DNA from: Saprospiraceae bacterium | GTDB taxonomy: Bacteria > Bacteroidota > Bacteroidia > Chitinophagales > Saprospiraceae | Direction of reading: 5' to 3' | Length of the DNA: 9,597 nt | NCBI GenBank assembly: GCA_029262975.1 | Contig: JAJCYJ010000317.1 | Location: 1-9,597 of the forward strand | Shown here: positions 1-7,412 of the stretch, piece after piece | How the letters are laid out: each line of letters starts with the position of its first letter | Numbering within the stretch: position 1 is the stretch's first letter | Translations under genes and position numbers: made by a program | The notes under the pieces: model-generated | The model's input: only the letters and a program-made list of their open reading frames with translations | Database searches by the model: none | Told to the model about the DNA's origin: nothing

Positions 1-226
1 GCTGATTTGGTAATAAAAAAACATATATAGCAACCATCTGCCTAGTATTAAGAACTAGAGAAACAATCAGAACCGAACACACTACCCCCATTAAAATAAT
101 TACAGATCCAGTTAGATAATAACCTACTGAGGCCATAGAAATAAAAGCTACAACCGCGTAAGGAATAAGGAAGTAGCTAATTGGGTCAACGCTCATTAAT
201 ATTTTTTTTATGATTTTATCCGTCAT
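1..226 (-). CDS. Membrane protein N-terminus, probable Wzy O-antigen polymerase (cut by window edge)
   Basis: An open frame starts at an ATG at 226-224 and runs to the left edge without a stop, giving 75 codons (begins MTDKIIKKILMSVD). The short basic N-terminus is followed by two strongly hydrophobic stretches, about residues 17-35 and 41-59, then Arg-Gln and the start of a third near 64. This is how a polytopic inner-membrane protein begins. The start overlaps the end of the upstream glycosyltransferase gene by 11 nt in another frame, which suggests translational coupling; no clear Shine-Dalgarno is seen. A second ATG at codon 11 (196) is an alternative start. The cluster has a Wzx flippase but no polymerase elsewhere in the window, so Wzy, which joins repeat units in the periplasm, is the best inference. 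Wzy proteins share little sequence, and only the N-terminus is visible, so an O-antigen ligase-like or other membrane protein is possible. Confidence 0.6.
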   Translation of the reverse strand, partial: MTDKIIKKILMSVDPISYFLIPYAVVAFISMASVGYYLTGSVIILMGVVCSVLIVSLVLNTRQMVAIYVFLLPNQ

Positions 227-1478
227 TTAGAAGCGAACTATATATTTCTAATAATCTGCCTACGTCTTCCGTCTTTTCATATCTAGCCGCAGAAGAACAC
301 AGTCCCCCGTTAGAGAGACGCAAGCTAGTATTTTTACATGAAAAAATTGTAGAAATTAAAGATGATAATACCGGGAAGTCATAAGGGTTATACAAGAATC
401 CGGACACTCCATGCTCTATCATACCAGGGATTCCTCCTACAGCTGCAGCAATACATGGCACTCCAATCACTTGCGCTTCACCTAGAGAATTAGGACTATT
501 TTCTACAAATGATGGAAGGACAAAAACATGCGATGACGCCATTTCTCGCGCCATTCCGCCTGCATCTTGCGGCCCAATAAACTGGATGCAACTACGTAAA
601 TCTAGTTCGTCAATTAACCCTTTTAGATATTTATCATACCCAGTAAAAGCCAGTTTTTCTTTCAAAGATTTACCCTGTTTGTTTCTACCAGCAATATTTA
701 CACTAATTCTTGGAAAAGCTGGCCGCAATAAAGCAATAGCTTTAATAACCTGATGCAGTCCTTTAAAGGGAGCATGACCTTGCGATATAAATATAGAGAA
801 TTTTTTACAAGAATTAAGGTCCCAGCTTTCATCAAAGAACTCACTCCGGATAACTCTCTGGCAATGAAAATATTTAGCATTTGGGTTTATTGATAAACTG
901 TGGGCTTTATCCCAGAATGTGCGCCCGATATAATATTCAACGTTTTTTAAAGTAGCTTGCTCACTAAGCCCCCTCTTGAAATACTTGCGCTTTCTCTCAG
1001 AAATCCCATCAAAAAAAATATTATCCCTTAAAGTACGACTTTTCAATTCCTCCGATATTGAAATACCACCTCGATAATGGCGGAATATTTGAGAGATAAT
1101 ACCTTGTAACGTCGCAACACATTTTGCAGAGCCAGAGACACCAGGAATATATTTCGCGTAGTGAAATTCAACACCCTGAATGTCAATAATATTAGGGTTT
1201 ATAAATTCCACAACTCTAGCTATTCTATTCCTAATCGAAGGATTATCCTTAAATATTGAACCCCTACCATCCACAAAATGGTAAGTAATATTGTTTAATT
1301 GGACACTGGGCTCCCTTGGAGCTTCAATAATAGTTAATATATGCAAATCAACCGACCGTTGCGATAATAGTGATGACATTGAACTGATCCATCCACCACT
1401 ACCAGTGACATCCATTGACAGATGCAAACTGGCATCATATGTAACAACAGGCGTGACCCATAATACTCGTAACTTCAT
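216..1478 (-). CDS. Glycosyltransferase, GT-B fold, family GT4
   Basis: A 420-residue cytoplasmic protein that probably transfers a sugar from a nucleotide donor to the growing undecaprenyl-linked repeat unit. The N-terminal half begins with a Rossmann strand (KLRVLWVTP, 2-10) and a Gly-rich loop GSGGW (26-30). The C-terminal donor domain carries SQGHAPFKGL (232-241), the usual K-G-x-x-x-x-I lead-in helix. It also has FVENSPNSLGEA (324-335), which is a full EX7E motif with Glu326 and Glu334, followed by GVPCIAAAVGGIPGMIEHGVSG (339-360), the donor-nucleotide region typical of retaining GT4 enzymes. Length is normal for the family. The ATG start has only a weak AGG just upstream. A 172-nt spacer separates it from the preceding acetyltransferase gene, and its 3' end overlaps the next membrane-protein gene by 11 nt. 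Sugar and linkage cannot be read from sequence. Confidence 0.93.
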   Translation of the reverse strand: MKLRVLWVTPVVTYDASLHLSMDVTGSGGWISSMSSLLSQRSVDLHILTIIEAPREPSVQLNNITYHFVDGRGSIFKDNPSIRNRIARVVEFINPNIIDIQGVEFHYAKYIPGVSGSAKCVATLQGIISQIFRHYRGGISISEELKSRTLRDNIFFDGISERKRKYFKRGLSEQATLKNVEYYIGRTFWDKAHSLSINPNAKYFHCQRVIRSEFFDESWDLNSCKKFSIFISQGHAPFKGLHQVIKAIALLRPAFPRISVNIAGRNKQGKSLKEKLAFTGYDKYLKGLIDELDLRSCIQFIGPQDAGGMAREMASSHVFVLPSFVENSPNSLGEAQVIGVPCIAAAVGGIPGMIEHGVSGFLYNPYDFPVLSSLISTIFSCKNTSLRLSNGGLCSSAARYEKTEDVGRLLEIYSSLLNDG

Positions 1479-1650
1479 AACCTGATATCCACATTCAATC
1501 GGATTTTTTGATTACAAGAGTATATCCTTCGCAAATTTTTGATTTTGTCACCGCTCACCTCGTTGAGTATTCTTAGTTGCTTAACGGAGTGGCCGAAATT
1601 GGTGGTGCAGATCAAATTCACACAAAAAATTCGACAGCTATTTTTCACCA
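1479..1650. other. Non-coding spacer between acetyltransferase and GT4 genes
   Basis: These 172 nt hold no ORF with a plausible start on either strand. Most of the other intergenic gaps in the window are under 35 nt, so this spacer is unusual. It is less AT-biased in its middle (about 1581-1610) than its surroundings, and that part may be an insertion-sequence remnant (separate entry). On the minus strand a TATACT hexamer at 1524-1519 could serve as a -10 for the GT4 gene. The nearest -35-like match (GTGACA) lies about 21 nt further upstream, which is too far for a good sigma-70 promoter, so I do not call one. No GC-rich hairpin followed by a T run was seen. Confidence 0.5.
1581..1636. mobile_element. 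Possible decayed end of an IS21-like insertion sequence
   Basis: On the plus strand this stretch contains GGAGTGGCCGAAATTGGTGG (1586-1605), continues with TGCAGATC, and closes with TTCGACA ending at 1636. Read inward from the other side it begins TGTCGAATTTTTTG. From memory, IS21-family elements have ends of the form TGT...ACA and subterminal repeats rich in GGCCGAAAT and GGTGGTGCA-like words. Nothing recognisable as istA or istB survives nearby, and no matching second end or target duplication is visible in the window, so at most a single end remains. This is a resemblance, not a database match. An unrelated spacer sequence is a live alternative. Confidence 0.25.
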
Positions 1651-2289
1651 CTAATCTAAATTGTGATGGGCAGGGTGTTGCAATTCTCTTTCCGTCACTT
1701 TTCTAATAAATTTCGCAGGATTCCCTCCCCAAATTTCATTGCTGGGGATACTCTTAGTTACAACTGAACCAGCCGAAATTACTGAATTACTACCAACAAC
1801 AACTCCTTTAAGAATTATTGCACGGGTGCCAACAAAAACATTCTCCTCTAAAACAATAGCGGCCGCTCTGACCTCCTCCTGTGTTCCAAATCTGCGACCA
1901 ACTCTTCCATAAACATTAATAGAGTGAAAATCCGTATCAAAAATGCAAACGCCAGCCCCAAGCATAACTCCGTTGCCTAGTGTAATTGACTTTGATGCAG
2001 TAATAGAAACATTACTCATAGATACCCTATTTCCTATGCTCAATCTAGCATTTTCCAATACCTGAAAATAACTACGTTCATTACCTCCGATAGGATTTGC
2101 AAATGGCGAAGAATTAATTCTGACAAAGTCACCAATTCGAGCATGCCCCTTATTCTTTATATATATTCGCCCTGTAGTTTGAATGCCCCTACCCCATAAA
2201 ACACCCTTCAAGCTGAACTGAAGGCAATTAACAGAGTTAGACTTCATATAATAAACAAAGGTTAATATCTTTTTTATTGAATCATTCAT
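1651..2289 (-). CDS. O-acetyltransferase, left-handed beta-helix (hexapeptide repeat) family
   Basis: A 212-residue soluble enzyme of the WbbJ/Maa-like acyltransferase group, expected to move acetyl from acetyl-CoA to a sugar hydroxyl of the polysaccharide. Imperfect hexapeptide repeats of the [LIV]-G-x-x-x-x type fill roughly 38-178 (for example IGDFVRI, IGNRVSM, LGNGVMLGAGV, VGSNSVISAGSVV). The loop DTDFHS (118-123) supplies the conserved catalytic His122. The C-terminal signature IWGGNPAKFIRKV (186-198) is the typical CoA-binding and exit segment of this family. The ATG start lies 6 nt after the preceding glycosyltransferase stop, with no strong Shine-Dalgarno, which suggests coupling. A 172-nt spacer follows. 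The acceptor sugar cannot be predicted, and N-acetyltransfer to an amino sugar is a less likely alternative. Confidence 0.92.
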   Translation of the reverse strand: MNDSIKKILTFVYYMKSNSVNCLQFSLKGVLWGRGIQTTGRIYIKNKGHARIGDFVRINSSPFANPIGGNERSYFQVLENARLSIGNRVSMSNVSITASKSITLGNGVMLGAGVCIFDTDFHSINVYGRVGRRFGTQEEVRAAAIVLEENVFVGTRAIILKGVVVGSNSVISAGSVVTKSIPSNEIWGGNPAKFIRKVTERELQHPAHHNLD

Positions 2290-2295
2290 TGCATA

Positions 2296-3204
2296 TTAAC
2301 GACGTATTAATGACTTTAGAAATAATGCTAAAACTGGGACCAGAAGAAAGAATAACTTCAATTTCTCCTTAGAACCTTGTCTTACCAAACTACCAACTAT
2401 CGATCTTAATAATTTCATATATAAACGCATAAAATTATAGCTATAAGCACCATCATTCAGCTTTAATAAACTAAACCTGTCAGTTAGCTTGTCATACATT
2501 GATGATATGGAGTTATAGTTGCTCTCGCCCACCTTTGAACGTAACTGATAAACTGCCATATCCTCATTCAAAACCATTACAGGCGACTTATCTAAAAAAA
2601 ATATACACAATGTTGTATCACCAACGTTCCGTGCCCCCCTATCTACCATTCTAGAAAGTTCGTCAAAAGCACCATTATATTCAAAACGAAGCATTGTCGC
2701 AGTTAGCGGAAATCTCTCGCCATGTAAAAAATCATCGATAGTAAAGGAATAAGCATTGCCCATCTGCCGCGAGGGCGTAATTGAGATAAACTCATCATGT
2801 TCATTACGCATACTTAGTCGATGAGATACGGAAAAATAATCATGATTATTTTCCAAAAAATCATGCTGTATTTGTAGCTTGTTATCACAGGTCCAATAAT
2901 CATCACCTTCGATGAAGGTTAGATATTTGCCTCGACACTTTTTTAGTAAATCAGTAAAATTCCTCGTCCCGCCAATATTCTCGTCTCGTAAAGTCAGATT
3001 GAAAATATCTGGATTTTCACGTTCATAAGCCTTAAGAAGGCTCTGTGACCCATCACTAGAAGAATCATCACCCACAACAATTTCATATGCGAAATCGGTT
3101 TTCTGCTTCAAAACACTCTCAATCGCTCTTTTCAAATGCTTAGAATGGTTATAAACAGAAAACAAAATACTAACGACTACTTTTTCAGACATTGCGACAC
3201 TCAT
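2296..3204 (-). CDS. Glycosyltransferase, GT-A fold, family GT2
   Basis: A 302-residue inverting glycosyltransferase of the WcaA/SpsA type. The N-terminus has VSILFSVYNHSKHLKRAIES (11-30) and the nucleotide-binding VVGDDSSSDGS (43-53). The metal-binding DxD equivalent is EGDDYW (99-104), and a GDTTL segment (195-199) sits where the acidic catalytic region is expected. The C-terminus ends in a hydrophobic segment flanked by Lys and Arg (about 284-302), which probably attaches the enzyme to the inner membrane next to its lipid-linked acceptor. Two starts are possible: ATG at 3204, or ATG at 3192 (codon 5), which removes MSVA. Neither has a good Shine-Dalgarno, so the longer form is given. It begins 15 nt after the upstream GT-B gene and ends 6 nt before the acetyltransferase gene. 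Donor and linkage are unknown. Confidence 0.94.
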   Translation of the reverse strand: MSVAMSEKVVVSILFSVYNHSKHLKRAIESVLKQKTDFAYEIVVGDDSSSDGSQSLLKAYERENPDIFNLTLRDENIGGTRNFTDLLKKCRGKYLTFIEGDDYWTCDNKLQIQHDFLENNHDYFSVSHRLSMRNEHDEFISITPSRQMGNAYSFTIDDFLHGERFPLTATMLRFEYNGAFDELSRMVDRGARNVGDTTLCIFFLDKSPVMVLNEDMAVYQLRSKVGESNYNSISSMYDKLTDRFSLLKLNDGAYSYNFMRLYMKLLRSIVGSLVRQGSKEKLKLFFLLVPVLALFLKSLIRR

Positions 3205-3219
3205 TCAATAAATAGACTG

Positions 3220-4413
3220 TCAAAGTTCTTCAATATTTTTCAAACGACCCGCATAAACACGATAATCGAACTTCCGACGAGCGCTTTCTTTTGCATTTTC
3301 ACTTAATCTATCAATCTCCTTTCTATCTAGTTCAAGCACTCTATTTAAAGCTGCTTTACATTCAGCAATGCTAGAATTTTGCGCTATAATTGAATCAACC
3401 CCGTTAGTAAGAAGCGCACCATAGTCCCCAACATTGGTTGTGAGTGGAACAACACCATAACTCATCAACTCTGCAAGTTTAGTTGGGAAGTTAGCTACAT
3501 TAAAAATAGTTGCCTCCCGAATAAAGAACAAAAAATCCATTTTCTGATACAGAAAAATCAACTCGTCATACTTCATCCAGTTATGGAAAATCAGATGTTC
3601 GGCCAGTTCGTCTAATAACACCCAATTTTCAAGTAATAGTTTTTTAATAACAGCCTTTTTCACACCAGTAAAATGAAATTCGATCCTATCTCTCTTATCT
3701 GCGGGAAGGTCTCTTAGAGCACTTAGCATTACAAATAACTTTTCTTTTTGACCAGGGCCTCCAGAATATATTAGCGACAAACCCATTTCTTGTTTTCTGT
3801 CATCTCTTAACAATTCACTATTTATTTGAGTATCATACATGCTAGGTAAAAGTATGGTTTTACAGCCAAGTGATTTAAACTTTTTTTCAAGTAGAGAGCT
3901 TATTGTGATCACCCTGCCGGTTGCAGGGTATAATTTATTAAAGCAGAACTGATAAAGCCAGTACTTAACATTGACCTTATATTTTTTAAACTGTTCTTTT
4001 TGAAACCATTCAACAACATCCATCCATATGATGTTGTTTTTTCTTGCAAAAAACAAAACAAATGATGCATATATTGCATTACTTGTATAAACAACAACAA
4101 TATTTTTTTCTTTACTATTTTTAGTATATTTTCTTAGTTTATAAACTGCGTTAATGCCACTGGTTATAAAACGCCTTATCTTTCTTAGAATACCCCTACC
4201 CAGGAAATAGTTGTCATATCTTATTCCATCATAAAAATAGCCTTGAAATTTTTCATCATAATGGTCTGGCTTATTGCATCCCAGAGACAAGACCATCACT
4301 TCATATCCATTTTCCTGAAAGGCTCTTGCCATATAATGAACCCGAACTCCCCCTGCATTACCATTCGGAAACTCGCGCTCAGCCAAAATAAAAACTCTAT
4401 TTTTCTTTTTCAC
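3220..4413 (-). CDS. Glycosyltransferase, GT-B fold (GT1/GT4-like), GTG start
   Basis: A 397-residue GT-B glycosyltransferase. The N-terminal domain has VFILAEREFP (7-16) then NGNAGGVRVHYMARAF (17-32), the Gly-rich acceptor-side loop and helix common in these enzymes. The C-terminal domain shows LIYSGGPGQKEKL (214-226) and FPTKLAELMSYGVVPLTTNVGD (309-330), which holds the donor-binding helix. A strict EX7E motif is not visible: the acidic residues are Glu300 and Glu315, at different spacing. This fits the divergent GT4-like enzymes that carry an FP-x-K-L-x-E-L-M-x-x-G motif. The start is GTG (4413-4411); the family's first beta-strand begins within seven residues, so no later start fits. No clear Shine-Dalgarno is seen. 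By eye this gene is among the most AT-rich here, which suggests an independent origin. It is preceded by a 193-nt spacer and followed, 15 nt on, by the GT2 gene. Confidence 0.92.
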   Translation of the reverse strand: MKKKNRVFILAEREFPNGNAGGVRVHYMARAFQENGYEVMVLSLGCNKPDHYDEKFQGYFYDGIRYDNYFLGRGILRKIRRFITSGINAVYKLRKYTKNSKEKNIVVVYTSNAIYASFVLFFARKNNIIWMDVVEWFQKEQFKKYKVNVKYWLYQFCFNKLYPATGRVITISSLLEKKFKSLGCKTILLPSMYDTQINSELLRDDRKQEMGLSLIYSGGPGQKEKLFVMLSALRDLPADKRDRIEFHFTGVKKAVIKKLLLENWVLLDELAEHLIFHNWMKYDELIFLYQKMDFLFFIREATIFNVANFPTKLAELMSYGVVPLTTNVGDYGALLTNGVDSIIAQNSSIAECKAALNRVLELDRKEIDRLSENAKESARRKFDYRVYAGRLKNIEEL

Positions 4414-4606
4414 AATCTAAACCACATCAACAGCCAACAAAGCAGTGTATTTTTGAATTCTAAAAAGGCACAAGATTTTGCAAACAAAAAAACATGTTCC
4501 ACCAGTGTAATTCATAATTAAATTAGACGGCCCCGCATGACAGCCACAGCAAAATAATAATCTTGCGCAAGTCCTGACAGATCATCTAAAAGATAAAAGC
4601 ACAAAA
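4414..4606. other. Non-coding spacer, possible internal promoter region
   Basis: These 193 nt between the flippase and GT-B genes contain no convincing gene. On the minus strand there are several weak sigma-70-like pairings, such as TTGTGC, 18 nt, TACACT, within about 100 nt of the downstream GTG start. In DNA this AT-rich they could arise by chance. A perfect 10-nt palindrome CTTGCGCAAG lies at 4562-4571. A 20-codon ATG frame at 4585-4523 lacks a Shine-Dalgarno and is not called. No hairpin plus T-run terminator was seen. This is the widest gap in the window and may mark a join between two blocks of the cluster. Confidence 0.4.
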
Positions 4607-6133
4607 CTAAATATCACCTCCCGCGTTTAACCGAAAATGAACCATTCTATTTTTGATGATAAGCCTTGCATATTTGGAGCATGCAGTAGCACTAATTATT
4701 GCTAAACCACCTACCCCAATGACGTATAAAATGTTTTCAATTCTAGACTTCAAATCTAAATCCATGGAGCTCACTAACACAGGCAATATCATTGCAGGCA
4801 AAATTATTTTCAACACATCATCAAATAACCATTTCACATGTAAGCCCGGTTCTAATTTGTAATGCACATATGCCACCCAAGTAAATAAGAACAACACATT
4901 AAACGAAAGCCAAACATAACCTGCTCCAATACCGCCATAATAATTTGCCGCAAAAATAACACTGGGAATGAGGATTACTACTAACCCGGCATTACCAATG
5001 AGGTGATAACGTAGGTTACCTTTTGCGTATTGCAAATAGTAAGGGAAAGCAGCTACAACAAGGAAACCATTTCCTATGGCGTACAACTGAAGAATCGGAG
5101 CGGCGTGAGCAGATAGTATCAAGTTACCTGTCCAAGCAAACAATAGTTCTTCTGCACATACGCTCAACGTAATGGAAGCAGAACCGGCCACTATGCAGAC
5201 AAGCTGAGTCGATTTTCGATAAATTTGAATTAATTTTTCTTTTTTACCTTCGGCATAGAGTCTAGTCATACGAGGCATTATCGCATTACTTATCGGACCA
5301 CTAATGACCATAATGCCACTGGCAACCAATACCGCAATAGTAAAGTAACCGTATTCATCCAGTGAAAGTATGCCCGACAAAACCAGTTTATCGACTTGAG
5401 TGAAAAGTATGTAGATAGATGATGTAAATGCTATTATCAATGCAAACTTAAGTACGCTCTTAACGGGTTTGAATGACCAGCCTATAGGTTGGTCAAGTTT
5501 ATTTTTGTAAGAAAAAAAACTTTGAACTTTCAAGAAAAGAATAATAAATTCAAGTAATGCTACGACCAGTTGATAGGTAAAAAAAACTGTTACAGAGAAA
5601 CCTTGGAACCACATCACAATAAAAACAACGACAAAACGTAGAGTTGCTATCAGTGCATTAAAAGAACTTAGCCATACCAATTCCTCTGAACCAACTACTA
5701 CACCGCGGTACAATCCACACATCCAACGTAAAGAAACACTTATGGACATAATCTGTACCGCTAATATCACATCAGTTAACATCAAATTTTCAACATTAAG
5801 CCATCTCGTAGCAATATAAGAAGATGACAACAGTAGCCCGCCCGCTCCCAGAAAAGCGATAATGATAAATATAAGGCTAAGGGCACGAAATAATTGCCTA
5901 TAACTAAGAGCTGACATTGCGCCGCCCTTGTACCGAGCAGTCTCTCGTCCAATGGTCGGAGTCAGGCCTAAGTCAAATAAGCCAAACAATGACTGCAGCA
6001 TTGTAAAAAAACCTATAAGCCCATAGGCTTCAACCCCCATATACTCAATATACAAAGGTAATAATAGTATTCCAACCAATGTTACATATAAGCGGCTAAT
6101 ATAGTTGGCACCAATATTCTTTTTTAATGACAA
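4607..6133 (-). CDS. wzx: Wzx-type polysaccharide repeat-unit flippase, TTG start
   Basis: A 508-residue polytopic inner-membrane protein of the polysaccharide transport (PST/MATE-like) family. It moves undecaprenyl-pyrophosphate-linked repeat units from the cytoplasmic to the periplasmic face. By hydropathy about 14 membrane segments can be counted, the first near 11-29 and 34-53 and the last near 439-456 and 465-485. The family N-terminal pattern is clear: SLKKNIGANYISRL (2-15), then a DLGLTPTIGRETARY segment (54-68). The start is TTG at 6133-6131. An in-frame stop lies four codons upstream and the next Met is at residue 32, inside the membrane region, so TTG is the likely start; a weak GTGAG precedes it. 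An 81-nt gap separates it from the upstream methyltransferase gene. Flippases are specific for their repeat unit, so its substrate includes whatever the upstream module makes. Confidence 0.94.
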   Translation of the reverse strand: MSLKKNIGANYISRLYVTLVGILLLPLYIEYMGVEAYGLIGFFTMLQSLFGLFDLGLTPTIGRETARYKGGAMSALSYRQLFRALSLIFIIIAFLGAGGLLLSSSYIATRWLNVENLMLTDVILAVQIMSISVSLRWMCGLYRGVVVGSEELVWLSSFNALIATLRFVVVFIVMWFQGFSVTVFFTYQLVVALLEFIILFLKVQSFFSYKNKLDQPIGWSFKPVKSVLKFALIIAFTSSIYILFTQVDKLVLSGILSLDEYGYFTIAVLVASGIMVISGPISNAIMPRMTRLYAEGKKEKLIQIYRKSTQLVCIVAGSASITLSVCAEELLFAWTGNLILSAHAAPILQLYAIGNGFLVVAAFPYYLQYAKGNLRYHLIGNAGLVVILIPSVIFAANYYGGIGAGYVWLSFNVLFLFTWVAYVHYKLEPGLHVKWLFDDVLKIILPAMILPVLVSSMDLDLKSRIENILYVIGVGGLAIISATACSKYARLIIKNRMVHFRLNAGGDI

Positions 6134-6214
6134 ATTTAAAACTCACTTATAAATTCAAGATGTACTCACAACCTCTAACGAAGACGTTTAATATTCTGAG
6201 AACTGTACTCAATT

Positions 6215-6958
6215 TTACCCACCCCCTTTCTCACACATCAAAAAAATACTAGAACACAAATCAGGATACTGCTGACCAAGCTGGAAGCAGCCTTCAAGAT
6301 ACTCTTTAGAGATAATATCTGTCTGTAACAAACGATCCCATTGAAAATTTGCAAGTGCTTTAAAAAATATCCCTTCTCGTTTAACTATCTTCAAACCAGC
6401 TTCTTTCGCATCTTTTTCAAGAGTATCAAGTGTGTAAGTGCAACGATGCCCATGCTCACGTTCTGCATCTGTTACAGCTGAATTATGGGTTATCAAACCC
6501 ATTTTGACGGCAATCTGTCTTGATGGAGCATTAGCATTTGGGCATACAAGGAAAAAACGGCCATCGTCAGAAAGCCATTCGTCATTTACACGTTTTAGTA
6601 CTGAAACCGGATCATCAACATGCTCTAGTACATGTGTCATGATTATGTTGTCATATTTTTGGGGAAGGTCAGCCTCTTCGAAGCGTGAATTAACAAAGTT
6701 AACGCCGGGTAAAGTTAGTGTTGCTTCTTCAACCGCCTCGTCGGAAGCCTCAACACAAGTGATATCATCAAATAAAGGGACAAATCGTTTAGTGAAAATG
6801 CCTTTAAAGCTACCGAGTTCCAAAAGATTGCCAGACCTCAAGTAAGGCTCAAAAGATTTAAGCATGTAATAATGCATGACATCGAAGTCGAAGCTATAGG
6901 CGTATTTGTGATCTTCAGTGTCTTTAAGTTCCAAGTTATAATTTCTATTTTTACTCAC
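6215..6958 (-). CDS. SAM-dependent class I methyltransferase
   Basis: A soluble methyltransferase of 247 residues from the preferred GTG start. A longer TTG start at 6976 would give 253. Numbering from the longer form, motif I is LLELGSFKG (51-59), the acidic ribose-binding residue is Glu76 in CVEAS, and the post-II/motif III area is MTHVLEHVDDP (113-123). After it comes FFLVCPNANAPSR (141-153) and a His-rich segment HGHRCTY (175-181), as in sugar-modifying class I methyltransferases. The GTG at 6958 is preferred because GAGGA lies 11 nt upstream of it, while the TTG has no Shine-Dalgarno. The GTG also lies one base after the GNAT stop, giving tight coupling. It likely O- or N-methylates a sugar or its acyl substituent in the repeat unit; the target atom is unknown. 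It is the last gene of the compact right-hand module. Confidence 0.88.
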   Translation of the reverse strand: MSKNRNYNLELKDTEDHKYAYSFDFDVMHYYMLKSFEPYLRSGNLLELGSFKGIFTKRFVPLFDDITCVEASDEAVEEATLTLPGVNFVNSRFEEADLPQKYDNIIMTHVLEHVDDPVSVLKRVNDEWLSDDGRFFLVCPNANAPSRQIAVKMGLITHNSAVTDAEREHGHRCTYTLDTLEKDAKEAGLKIVKREGIFFKALANFQWDRLLQTDIISKEYLEGCFQLGQQYPDLCSSIFLMCEKGGG

Positions 6959-6959
6959 C

Positions 6960-7412
6960 TTAACTTTTTTCCTCAATGTAAAGTTCTAACAACATAGAAC
7001 TTTCCGTTGTTTCAACAATATCGAATCCAAATTTTTTATATAACTTAACTGCTGCAGTGTTCCCATTAATAACTTCTAATTCGATTGTCTTGAATTCATT
7101 CTGTCTTGCGTAAGTTACGCATTTTTCCATTAATTTATTCGCAATACCCATCCCCATACATTCTGGGATAACGCTAACATTTGTGATATATGCATTTGGA
7201 ACACGATTGAAGTAAACCGCGACAAGCCCTATTAAACGACCGGATTGCCATGCTTCAAAAACGCTAGTATTGGCTACAATCTTTTCTGCATATGCAGAAA
7301 GGTCAACTCGTTCACTTAATTTAGGTGTGTGGCTTTCATTACAGGCATATAGGTGATCTAGCACATCTTTCAATGATGCTAATTGCTCTGAATACCGAAT
7401 ACCCGAATTCAT
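6960..7412 (-). CDS. GNAT-family N-acyltransferase
   Basis: A 150-residue single-domain GNAT protein, the usual length for the family. Motif A, which binds the acyl-CoA pyrophosphate, is seen at VSVIPECMGMGIANKLM (79-95), with M-G-M-G-I replacing the usual Q/R-x-x-G-x-G/A. Motif B is NTAAVKLYKKFGF (118-130), with the typical Tyr-x-x-x-Gly-Phe ending. The ATG overlaps the stop of the upstream glycosidase-like gene as ATGA (7412-7409), so the two are translationally coupled. The 3' end abuts the methyltransferase start. In this setting I infer that it acylates the amino group of a nucleotide-linked amino sugar, but GNAT substrates are too diverse to read from sequence, and a general small-molecule or protein acetylase is possible. 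The motif A and B assignment is secure; the role is not. Confidence 0.9.
   Translation of the reverse strand: MNSGIRYSEQLASLKDVLDHLYACNESHTPKLSERVDLSAYAEKIVANTSVFEAWQSGRLIGLVAVYFNRVPNAYITNVSVIPECMGMGIANKLMEKCVTYARQNEFKTIELEVINGNTAAVKLYKKFGFDIVETTESSMLLELYIEEKS

Noticed and set aside
1501..1560. A JUMPStart/ops element (GGCGGTAG type) near GAGCGGTGAC on the minus strand of the spacer
   Set aside because: The match is poor and such elements sit before the first gene of a cluster, not in its interior.
1479..1636. An open minus-strand frame across the spacer that might be a transposase tail
   Set aside because: It has no start codon in context and no transposase motif; any IS signal here is better read as a terminal repeat.
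4243..4521. A 92-codon plus-strand frame
   Set aside because: It is mostly antisense to the well-supported GT-B gene, has no family resemblance, and no other gene in the window is on this strand.
4523..4585. A 20-codon minus-strand frame (starts MICQDLRK, with a hydrophobic stretch and a Cys near the end) in the flippase/GT-B spacer
   Set aside because: It has no Shine-Dalgarno, is short enough to occur by chance, and the Cys context is not a proper lipobox (Trp at -3).
6438..6845. A 135-codon plus-strand frame
   Set aside because: It lies wholly antisense to the methyltransferase, and its Ser/Thr/Arg-rich composition is typical of a shadow frame.
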